This document shows positions 1 through 12,100 of a stretch of DNA of 64,000 nucleotides, in pieces. Position 1 is the first letter of the stretch; every line of letters starts with the position of its first letter. Origin of the DNA: Emydura subglobosa (lineage: Eukaryota > Chordata > Testudines > Chelidae); the NCBI GenBank assembly GCA_007922225.1, contig ML679966.1:36522793-36586792 (forward strand), given 5' to 3'. The position numbers were made by a program, and so were the translations under genes. The notes beneath the pieces were generated by a model. The model searched no databases and was not told the DNA's origin. It saw only the letters and a program-made list of their open reading frames with translations.

Positions 1-151
1 GAACTCGAACTTTTCAAAACCTTGTGTAGTTAATAACATTCAACTTTGTTGCGAATTTAAAAAAAAACAAACCAGACAATGTTCATGCTCTGCCCAGCTA
101 ATATTCTTTGCTTCCTTTCCTCTGCTTTTTTCATACCTTTTTATTCTCCAG
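1..151 (+). other. EXOC1 intron (partial, 5' side outside window)
   Basis: End of the intron before the microexon. The last 40 bases are strongly pyrimidine-rich, ending TATTCTCCAG, a strong acceptor. Confidence 0.8.
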
Positions 152-172
152 AACTGCCTAAAGTTGCAGAAG
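152..172 (+). CDS. EXOC1: EXOC1 21-nt microexon
   Basis: A pyrimidine tract and TCTCCAG precede 21 nt that encode ELPKVAE when entered in phase 1 and left in phase 1; the donor is GTGCGT. Because the upstream exon is outside the window, the phase is inferred from the next exon, which needs a G in front to read E-S-V-P. Its length is a multiple of three, so it can be skipped without breaking the frame. As I recall it, the reference human isoform lacks these seven residues, which suggests an alternative, possibly tissue-specific, cassette. Confidence 0.8.
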
Positions 173-3100
173 GTGCGTAACACCTTTTCCTTCTTTCTTC
201 TTTTGTGTAATGATTATTTTTTATAATTAAGTTGCTTTTGTTCTGTTGAAATAATTCATTGAATATCTTTTCAGATTGATAGAGACAGTAAGTTCCAGGT
301 GTGCGATAAAAGGTGTATGAGACTACATTAATGTCTTGTATGCTATTTTAATCAGTCTCTGAAGAGCTGTTTCTATGACTTTACTGTTGTGACAAGAAAA
401 GAACACTGAAACCTGTGGCAGGTTTCAGCTAATTTTTTTTTATTTTTTTTTTTAATCATTATTTTGAGGTGTAATCCTCATTTTCTTCATTGTTTCCTGT
501 TTCTGTGGGACATTTCTGTTGAGCATCAACTTCACTCCTACTCAGTGAATTCAGTTTCTATTTATAGAACAATTTATTCTTCTATTAATTACTCTTAGCA
601 TATTTTAGAGGCCAACGTAAAAATTCACAAAATGAGTGCCTAAGGTTGGGCTCCTAAATACTAAATAAGTGGCTTGTTTTTTGTTTTTTGCGGGTTTTTT
701 TGGAAGGGTGCTGTGAACCCAACAATTCTTACCAACTTCGGTGGGATTTGTTGGGTGCTTAATTCCGTGGAAAATCAGGCTACTTATTTAGGTACTTAAC
801 TTTTTTAGGCTTTAAAAAACAACCTTGCTCATAAAATATTTACAAGTTCAGGACTAATGCAGCACTAATAACATGTATATCAAGTTAGAATTCATTTTGC
901 TATCTGCATTTCTACAAATTTCCAGTCATTATTGCTACAAAAAATGACACATTACCACTTTTCATTTAAGGTAATTACCAATTAAACAGCACTGCCAACC
1001 TCAAACATTCAAAAATCATGATTTAGGCATAAAAAACATGATCTTTGGATATGAGATTCTTGAACATTTGGGAGCATCTGTGCATTTTCTTCCCACTTGT
1101 CCAACAAGATCAGATGATTGGGGCTCATTTGGTTTTGTGTTAGTGGCTGCCATTTTGGGATTAGCAAGATGCCTTGTTGGGCTTCACTGGATTGTAGTTG
1201 GTGAGCTCTGATATGTTGGGGGAATTGTTTACATCAACCTGTGAGCTGAACCTTTCCATCTAATGGTTAGTAAAAGCCAGTGCAGGAGATTTGAGACCTG
1301 TTATTTAGGATTGTGAAAGTAGGATATGGCCCTGCCAAAGAAGCAATGTCTTGACATTAGCTATCTTGTCAATTACTATTCTTTATCTAACTTTCCATCA
1401 TGGGTAATTGAATGAGTCCCATTGCTTCTTGAACTCGTAAGTGGCCTTCAATTCTACTAATTGGGTTTCAGTATAAATATGGCGATATTATCTATAGTTG
1501 ATCTCTTTCTGGAAATCTAAATCAATAATATCCTGGCTGCTTCTGGTAGCTATATGAGCAGCCACCATGAGGCTTTCTTGATTAGCTTGTGGAGTTAGGC
1601 AGGAATGAATTGGGAAGGCTTTGTGATGCATTTTTTGTTCTGAAAGATCTCAAAGGATGATAAATACTTGTTCTTTCTTCCCAAGGGCTATCACATATGA
1701 GGTTCTCCAAGGTTGTTTCCCATCCCCAACCTCGCCATTGAAGTCAAATTAATTCTTTTGACAGATCTAACATAGATCCTGTTAACACTTTACATTAATA
1801 TTTATATACATTAATAGAATATCCTAGAAATAAAGTTCAGTGACTATTTTCAGTGCCATTATCAAAAAGCTGAATGAACTGAGGCAACATGTCCCTGAAA
1901 GTAGTGATTAAAACTTAAAATAAAGGAGTTATTGACACTAGTACCTTTACCTGTACCTTGCCTAACATTACTGAAGTTCTCCAAACTTTCATTGTTCTGA
2001 AGGTTTGACTGACGCTTATCACTAAAACACTACAAAAGATTTTGAAGTAAATATAGGGCTTAGACTGCATGCATGCTTGTTTGTTTTTGTATCGTATTGT
2101 TTTTGTATTGTGTGTTTCCTTTCCTCTATTTGATGTGGTCTTGTCTTTTAGTCTACTGTAATTACTTTAATAAAAGGAGGTTGAATATATCTATCTGCAT
2201 TTAAAATGGCAGCACTTTTTTTCTGTTTTTGGATGACAGAAATGAATTCATTGTGAGCTTTTTTCCCCTTCCCCTCATAAGAATCTGTTCCAAGTGGAGA
2301 AAATCAGAGTGTAGCAGGAGGAGATGAAGAAGCGGTGGATGAGTATCAGGAGTTAAATGCACGAGAGGAACAGGACATTGAAATAATGATGGAAGGCTGT
2401 GAATATGCCATTTCTAATGCTGAAGCCTTTGCAGAAAAGTTATCCAGGGAGCTGCAGGTGTTAGATGGGGTAAGGATTTCTTGTAAAAAGTAAATGAGGT
2501 TCTACTATATAATAGTTATGAACACCTTGACAACGGAGGTTGTTCATAACTCTGAACAAGACGTTATGGTTGTTCTTTCAAAAGTTTACAACTGAATATT
2601 GACTTAATACTGCTTTGAAACTATACTAGGCAGAAGAAAATGCTGCTTTCCCTTTTTTAAATAGTTTACGTTTAACTTGGTACTGCACTGTATTTACTTT
2701 TTTTTTAATCTGTGTTGTTGCCTGATTGCATATTTCTGGTTCCAAATAAGGTGTGTGGTTGACTGGTCAGTTCATAACTGGTGTTTGTAACTCTGAAGTT
2801 CTATTGTATAATGAATTTGAATATATTTTTAAACACAGTTTAGTGCATTTTTGCTTATGACAATATAATTTAACTAATAGCTGAAAGCTTGAGCTGTGCA
2901 CAGGTATCATTCATACTTTTTTTTTTAAGAGGCTAAAAATGCCTGAAAACTTAAATTGTATGGTACCAGACCATGAATCCCAGTGATAATTGAACCTGTT
3001 CCTATTCTAAACAAAAAGAGTTCTCAGCCATGTTGGTAGCTACTTCCATCTCATCATCATGCTAATTCAACAGATATTTTTGGCTTCAGAGTGACACACA

Positions 3101-6100
3101 GGAGACAATCCTGGAATCTTCTTATATGGACTTCTGCTTTATGCATTAGTTACGTTTTATGTTTGTCTGAACATGTACAGTGCATTCTAAAGTAGAGGCT
3201 AAAGGGCATCCTCCTGCATATGACAATTAACTCAATGCATACATATTACTATCTTCGTGCAGAACAATTGCATGTTCACTAATATCTAAATTAAAGAACT
3301 TTAAAACTATTTCCAGGCCTTCTAAAAAGCTGAATGTACTTTCAGGCCTTCAGGTGAGGTGTAGAGAAGGAAAAGGAAGGCATTCTAGAGGATGTTTTCT
3401 TCTCCCAAAAAAAGAAATTAAGGAAAATTCAGATCTATAAGTATCTGTTCAATAAAGAAATTATGAAATATGTAAATAGACTAATAAAAAGATAAGCAAA
3501 CTGTGAGTTCACTATAAAATGAGAACACTATAAAATAAATGGAGACAATAGCAGAGGAGTTAACTTTTAAAATAATATTCTGCTCACCTTAGGGTAGGGT
3601 GACAAACCAAATCCCACAGTTGACACGAATTAATGCCACAGTGTTGCAGACTTGGGTTGTGACTGATCTTTGACAGTGACATATTTTAAAAAAACAAACT
3701 GCCAATGCTTTGTCACATAGTGAACTGCATGAAAGTGGGGCTGACTCGGTGATTCCAATAGTTTTGCAGAACTGTCAGCTTTCCAGACTGTTTAAACTAT
3801 ATTTTTGCCTTAAGTTTGAAATATGTTTTTTTCTGACTTATGTAGGAAACATGGCTGTATAACCAGTTAAACAGTTTCCCTAACACCAGCTTTCTCTTTG
3901 GTCCCTGTGATGAATATTTTATGTTTTGGCCCAAGTGTTAAAATTATTCTGTGACTATAGACTTTTCATGCAGACTAATATTAGAATACTGTGGGGAAAA
4001 AAATTGGAAAAACTAGAGCGAAACTTTATTCTTACTGAATTTTTCATAAGAAGAAGATTCCACATACTGCTGTGGCCTAATGCACCTACTCTCTGGTCAG
4101 TAATACTTAGTCTTAATATTTTTAACGTACTTGAAATTGGAGAGAGTCAGAAAAATCTAACATTTTGAGAGATACAGTATTTGATAGTAATAAGGGTGCC
4201 ATTTAAAAAAATAAAATAAAATTGTTATTCACAATCAGGCTATAAAGCAAATAACTATTTGCTCTGCAGGCAAACATCCAGTCAATCATGGCTTCTGAGA
4301 AACAGGTGAACATCCTGATGACACTGCTAGATGAGGCTCTGAAGGAAGTGGATCAAATTGAGCTGAAGCTGAGCAGTTATGAGGAAATGCTACAGAGTGT
4401 GAAAGAGCAAATGGATCAGATCTCAGAAAGCAACCACCTAATTCATCTCAGCAACACGAATAATGTGAAGCTGCTGTCGGAGATAGAATTCCTAGTTGTA
4501 AGCATGTTAATTATGGCCTGAAATCTGAGATCTTTTGTGTTGGGAAGTAACTATTTTTTAGCAGCATCTTATAATATCAGTCTTCTTCCAATAGAATAGC
4601 ATGAAACTAAACTCCAAGCCAGTGCTTTGCTTATGTACTATATTTGTGTTATCTTGTAGAATCATATGGATTTGGCAAAAGGTCATATAAAGGCCCTCCA
4701 GGAGGGGGATCTGGCATCCTCTCGAGGCATTGAAGCCTGCACTAATGCAGCTGATGCCCTTTTGCAGTGTATGAATGTAGCTCTTCGACCAGGTAATGCT
4801 TTTATTAAATCAAATAAGAGAAAATGTAACTCTGTTACAGTAGTACCTTTCCTTTCAGTTTCTTGGATCGTTTTTTCTACACGTAGGGAGCCTTGCCCCG
4901 TAGCTGCTGCTTCTCCCTAACAAAAAAAACAAAACCAAAACCAAAAAAAATGCCAGTCTTAAAATATTTTCTGTTATGATTTTTTAGGACATGATATGCT
5001 TTATGCAGTCAAACAGCAACAGCAGCGGTTTAGTGACCTACGTGAGCAATTTGCACGGAGACTTGCCAGTCATCTGAACAATGTGTTCGTTCAACAGGTA
5101 ACTTACTTAGCTTCTTTAATCCTGATGTTTGCAGCTAGATGGCCTTTTTGAAAGCTTTGAAAACAAACCATCATGTGCTTGGATTTCACATCAAAGTTTA
5201 TTTTCTGATCTGCATAATAACTGGTTTTGACCCATTTATTTACAATGGTCTAATACATGTGTATAATATTCAAGTAGAGAGATTTCTAATGGTTTCAAAC
5301 AACTGTGGATGCCACAGAAATAATCGTCTGTACGTCTTTGCACAAAATAATCTATATTAAGTTCGACATATCTTACGGTTCAGTTTTGTGATACAACCAT
5401 AGTAATTTATTTTAGCCTTAAAGTTCAATAGATAGTTAAAACAACAAAGAGTAATAGTCACTGAGAGTCAGCCTGAGTATTAAAAGGTGTGCCCTTCCCT
5501 TCCTCAGAAGGGCCCATCTCCACTACAAATACAATTGCATCAAGGAAATTGTATTATGAGTGTTCCCAAATCTATTGGTACACCATTGTTCCAGTTCTTC
5601 ATGCAATCTGGTTACAAAGCATGGCTGAATTCCAGTCTACACAGCAAATTGGAACTATGATGTAAGCATGGATTTGGATATATGGTGTATAGGCTGCGTG
5701 ATATGATGAACTTACTAAAAAAACCTACACAATTTTGGTAGGGCTTTGATCTAGATATTTCTTGTAGTGGAGAGAGTGGAATACTGTTTTGTAGTTGAAT
5801 TGTTCTAAAATTGTAAGTGAAATAACTTTAAAATTTTACGACATGAGTGGAGGAGGCTTGAATTGAGGACTTGTAGAGAATGTTGGATTAACGTGTTTAT
5901 AGAGCTGGTTTCATGCAGAGGAGACTAAAGCTCTTGCTTCTAAAATTCTGCAGTTTTTTTTATGGATCTTTGCAGCAAGTAGAATTTTATTGCTGCAGTT
6001 TTGATCCTTGTTTATAATTTAGAATTCATACTGTACTGAGATTGTTTCCTGTATGGGGTTGTATGGGTTTTTTAGCACCTTTCACTTTTCAACATTTTTT

Positions 6101-9100
6101 TTAATTTCCTGTGTTTTATCTCCAATTAGTTTACTCAGACCCTTCTTCATCTCTATAACAGGTCCTACTATCTTTCAGTTTCTGTGAGTACATCAGGTTT
6201 GATTCAAGCTTCTCTAATTTTATTTTGTTTTTAAAAGCTTGCTAAATCTAACTAGTAGTTACAACTTTGGCTTCAGAAATAGGAAACTTGCCTTTACTGA
6301 TTGCAGGGTATAAGGGCTCCTTCACCAATGTTTGTATCCGCTCTCAAGCTGTGTGTGTCTATTGTTGGAGATACAATATTTACCTGGCCTCTGAAGCATA
6401 ACTAAAGGTAGTGCAGTGACAAGTTGCATGAAGGAAAACTATTACATTTACCACAAAATGAAAATGTTTGTGCATAACCAATACAATCAAACAGCACCAA
6501 ATACAAAAAGCAGGGTTAGATGCAGAAAATAGAGGGTTTTCCAAACAAAGTAATATTGAATAATCCTGTGTGGACATAACATTGAATTTGGCCCTCCCTG
6601 TTATGGCAAATTCAGATGCTTTCTATTTAAAGTATTTCTGTGTGCTGTAGAAGAATAACTTGCTGGATCTGCTGAGAATTTTCATTGTTAGCTTCCACTC
6701 TTTCTAATTTTTTTTAATCCTCCTTTACATTTAAAAAAAACCCTAAACTATGGCACTCCTACTCTTCATATATTAGGGCTTGTCTATGCTGTGCGGCTCC
6801 GTCGATGCGTAGTGTAAATTGCGTACCTTGTAAGTAATGTCTTGCATTGAGTAGCTGTGCTGTCTTCACTACACTATGTCAGTGGGAGTCTCTCATTGAC
6901 CTAGCTTATGCTTCTCCTTCTGTTGGAGTGCTAGAGTCTATGGGCAGAAGTTCTCGGCAATCAATCGAGCAGGTCTTCACCAGAACAGCTCAATTGATGC
7001 TGCTGCATCTATGGCTGTGGCGCCAACAGAACTGCACAGTGCAGACCAGTCCTTAGCGTCTCTAAATTAATAAATAGAGACAATGGTGTTCAAGTCCTAT
7101 GTAAATTCTTATCCGTGAAGTTGGAATGTTGGACTTGCTGGAGAATGCAGTAAGAGGATGATAGTGCATTTTAAGTGCAGCTTTATTGAGAACTTTGTGA
7201 TTTTATGCTCCATATTTAGAGAATATTATGCTTTCTTATTTAGAGAGTCAACTCTTCTTACTACGATGTAACACTGTACATTGGTTGTATTCATCTGATA
7301 TATCACTTAGCTAAACCATATTATTATTTCATACTGGCAGAAACGTCAGAGGAGAACATATAAGGAAACAGTAAATTTATTCAGTCAGTCATATTCTGCG
7401 GTACCTTTGCAAAGATATCCAATTCTTGTGCCTGGATAAGTGCTGATACCAGTCCAGTTTCTTCTTTTGCTTAATCCTGCAGTGAAGACATTGTGAGGGT
7501 GCAAACTCAAAATCTGATATTGCATACAGCAGATTTCACTACAAATTCAAGTAGTAAAAGATGATGGACTGAAAAGGAATACACCCTTGTTTAAACTTTT
7601 ATCTGCAAATATAGCAACAACAATAAAAAATATACTTTAAATGTAGCATGTTTGAAAGTGGCCCTAGGAATGAAAGTCTGTCATGTTAAAGGTATTGGCT
7701 TACAAGATGGTTTACTGTTTTACTAGACAGTTGGATGAATTGAATGCAGATGTTGCCCATTTAAATGTATATGAAAAATGTCTTGAAATGGCACATTTTC
7801 TCTTGTCTTTAACATCTTGTTGAGAGTTGCACTTTTTTGTTTAGAATTACTTACGTGATTTATTTGACTTTCTCCTAGAAGCACTTGTCTTGTTTCATTA
7901 ATAAGCAGTCCTAAACCAGAAAAGGCAAGTGTGAAAACATGAAGTGGTTCAATCTTCTGCTCATACGTACAATCAATTTACATTGTCAGCTGGATTTATT
8001 TAGATATGATAAAGGGAGAACAAAATCTGATGGATTTATCCAAGCTTCAATATTTTAACCCTGAATTATAAAGCAGCTTTTTCTATTTTAAAAAACCCTA
8101 TGGTTTAAAACAGTTTTAGATACCAGTGCATTCACATCTTTGTTTTAAAAGATTTAAACAAGAAATTATAGAAATTGGATATTTTAAACTGAAAAACGCA
8201 ACTCCAGATTAGAGCTCATTGCATTTGCAAAAAGTCTGCCGTTACTATCACTAACATTCAGCAGTTGATATGGTTTAAGCATTTTCTTGTCTGTGTTCTT
8301 GTTTTCTAAACTTGTATTTTACTTTATAAATTATCTGTAACTTTAGGCTACCATGGTCAGGTTCAGTTAGTAAAGAAAACATAAATCAGCTGGTCTTTCT
8401 TTTGAAACAGTCCTAAAGGACAATGAATAACAAACTTGATAAAAGCTTTCAGTACAATGTGATGACAAAAAAACCACCCCAGTGTAATTTTGTATTATAT
8501 TGTGGTGTTATGTATCTAGCACAGTATGCTATGAACCGGAGATGGTACTCCTTTTTATGTGGCATTGTTGGGGAAACATTTATCAGTTCTGCACCCCTTG
8601 ATACTAGAATTTAAACAAGCTGGATGTCATTTGGAGTAGAGCAACAGAATAAATTTAGATAGAGGGATTGATTAGGAAGAAAATGAGAACAAAGTTCGCT
8701 TTGCTAGACAATAGCTAAAGCGAGAACATGGTCAATTGTAACCTTATGAAGAATGTTAATACCAAGCAGAGAGGGAAATTCTTTAAAGTGGTACAAGAGG
8801 GGCATGAGTAGGAATTATGGGATGAAATAAGTAAAATAAATTTTGGCTGAATATCTGAAAATGTCCTAACATCAGGTAAATTGTACGATAGTCTTGAAAG
8901 AGAAGTGATGGAAGCCCTGTCAATTGAGTCTGGACTGAACAAAACAATTGAAATAAGTATTGTAGGAAACAAGGCTATGTATGTAGGGGGATGACATAGA
9001 TGACGAAGAGGTTTTCTGTGTTGAAGTTTTCTGAAAAGCCTACCTTAAAAAAGGGGGGTGGCACATCAAAGAAGAACTGAGAATATTTTGCTGTTATTGA

Positions 9101-12100
9101 ACTGATTACAACCTTTTAGCAGTGTTAACTCCATAACAAATTGGAAGATTAGTGCTGCTGTTGATATAATACATTACTTACTCTTGTTTGTTTAAGCCCA
9201 GCTGATCCTTGATTTTTAATTGTCTTTATTGCTGCATATTTATTTTAAACTAAACAAACAATACATACTTAATATGATCACATTCATTAGGGGTCAAGTT
9301 TGGCCTGCACCTATCTGCACTTATAGCAACGTGTGTGGCCTGCCTCTTGCAACTCTCATGGTCACTAGTTTGCATTTGGTAAAGTCAAATTTCGAGGTTT
9401 CATTTGGGTTTTGGATTAAAAAATAACTTATCCAAATGTGTGACTTTACTCTTTTCTGGGACAAGCAAGAAGTCATTTTAGTTAATCTTTTTAATGTTAT
9501 CTGCTACCTCATCTGTGTACCAAATAGAACATGTAGTTTACTAGCAACTTATATTGTGGTGGTGGTAGTAGTAGTAATATCTTAAAAAACAACGAGAGTT
9601 CTGTGGCACTTTAAAGACTAACAAATTTAATGCCTGCTAAAATTAAATTTGTTAGTCTTTAAAGTGCCACAGAACTCTCGTTGTTTTTTGCTGTATACAG
9701 ACTAACACGGCTATCCATCTGGAACAATAATACCTTAGTTTGTTTAAAGCATTTTGTATACATTTGATTTGTTTGGATTGCAGTGCTAAGTTAAGATTAT
9801 TTCTCAGTTAATGTTTATATGGAATCCAGGTTTGTCTCTTCATTTAAATAAAGCGTCCTTAACAACATCAGAGTTAAAAACTACAAAGATTTTGAAGTCT
9901 ACACACTTCTTTTACATAGACTGGACCTAATTCTCAAGTCTAGCTGATCTGTGCTTGGTACAGTGGGAAGTGGCTATGGGGGAAGATGGCCCTTAAGTCT
10001 TTTGCTTCTGTGTTCTCAGTGCCAAACTGCACTACCAGAAAAGCATAAAAGTTATGGATCTAAGGGCCAAGATCTGGCCCATAGTTTAGTGTGAACGAGA
10101 GGAAAATTTTCCTCCTTCATAGTGCAGTTAAAAAACTGAAATAAAATATATGAAATACAACCTTGAATTGAGCTAATAATCATGGAGCCTACTATGACAC
10201 CAGAGTTCATTTGTCATCTCAGCTTATATTAAACATACAAAAAACTCCTACTTTAAGAAAACATTAAGGTTGCAAAGACAAGCACTCAGAAATTAGGAAA
10301 TGCCAGAATTAAGGTTACCTCTACAACCTTAATTCAGCCCCCTTATGCATTATGATACAGTTTTAATTACATGATTGCATACTATTTTTTTTCCACAGGC
10401 CCCCTATCACTCAGTGTACAAGATGGACCATACTCAAGGATGAATCAGGGTTGTGTAGTAAAGGAGGCAATTGTCTGTAAGATCCCAGTTTCATTTGTTG
10501 CATAAGTCAGAAGGTGTGTAGTGAATGAGGCAGAGGATTGCAGGAAGAGAGAGGATGGCTAAGGCAGTTGAGTGCTGCTTTGGAGAACTAAATTCTATCC
10601 CTACCTCTGCCACAGACTTCCTGTGTGATGCTGGATAATCACTTAAATTAGACTTTTCACAGGTGGTTACTAACTGTGTTCCTCATTTTGTGTGTGTCTG
10701 ACTTGAGACTCTGAGAGTCTGTTTGCAGAAGTGCTGAGCACTCACAGCTGCAACTGAAGTCAATGGGAGCTGTGCTTTGACCATATTAACTGCTATATAA
10801 TGTAGTATACTTTTGAAAAATCAGGTCCTAGATGTCTCAAATTGCGCTTCCAAAATTAGTGGATACCTTAGACTAATTTCTCTGTGCCTTAGTTTCTCAT
10901 CTGTAAAATGGGAATAACATTTGTGAAAATAATGTAATGTTAGTGAAATGCTCACATTCTATAGTGATGAGTGCTGTGGACAAGCCTTTGAGGAAACTAC
11001 TAATTCTGTCTTCAGAGCAGTGTTTGATCAGTGTGTAGTAAATAATGTCTAGGGTCACACATTAAACAATGAGGAAAAAATATTGACTTGTTCGTTATTT
11101 GAACACCATCTATCCTTTGAACTGAATGAGGCAGGAGTCCTGTGGAAAAATGTGATCATGTAATTACAGAATGTATCATAATGCATGCACAGAAGGGGGC
11201 TCAATTAAGGTTTCAGACACAGGCAACTTAAATTCTGGCATTTCTTAACTTTTGTATGCTTGACTTTGCATCCTTAGTGTTCTTTAAATGTAGTTTTGTG
11301 TGTAATTTTCCCAGGATTTACAAAAAACTAAACTGAAAAAACAAATTCCATCATGTGGCTTCATATTGACATCCACCTTTAGATCTATTGCACAGACCTC
11401 TGCCGTTTGAGCTAACAGAGTAACTGATAGAAGATGACAACTTACTATTGTAATATGGACCAGTACTAGATGGGGCTGAGACACTTTGCCATTAGGTTTC
11501 ACAGATACTTGCTGACAGAGGAATGGTGAGAATGGAATCTTGAGTTCCATTCCAGATTCTGGAGGGGAGTGTGCTCTAGTGGACACTCTTCTTCCGTTAC
11601 CTCTCCCTCCAGGCTAGACCCCTTCTTCCCCCTCCCCTCCAAAATGTCCCTGTGCCGTCTTCAATACCCGTGGCTTCTTGTCCCAGTCCCATTATCCTCA
11701 CCCAGCCAGTCCCAGTCTCTCTAACTCAGGCTTCTCATCCTAGTCCCAGTCTCCTTGCCCAGCCATTCCCATTTCCCCCATCACCTCACCTCCTTGTCCA
11801 GCCAATCCCAACTCTCCTTCTTGGCTCCTCATCCAAGTTGTCTCCCCACCTTCTGCCTTAAGTCACTCCCTCCCCCCTCGCATTCCCTTTCCCCACTGGC
11901 TCCCAGTCCCAATTTCCGTCATAAGACTCTTCATCCAATCTCAATGTTTGCCTCGCCCCCACTCCTCTTTGCCCAGCCAGTCCAGTTCTCCCGTCACACC
12001 CTGGCTTTTCATCAACTGTCTCCCCAATTCCCATACCTCATTCCTACCCCTCTTCCCCCCAACTCCACCTCATTGGTTGTCAGTCCCAGGCTCCTTGCCT

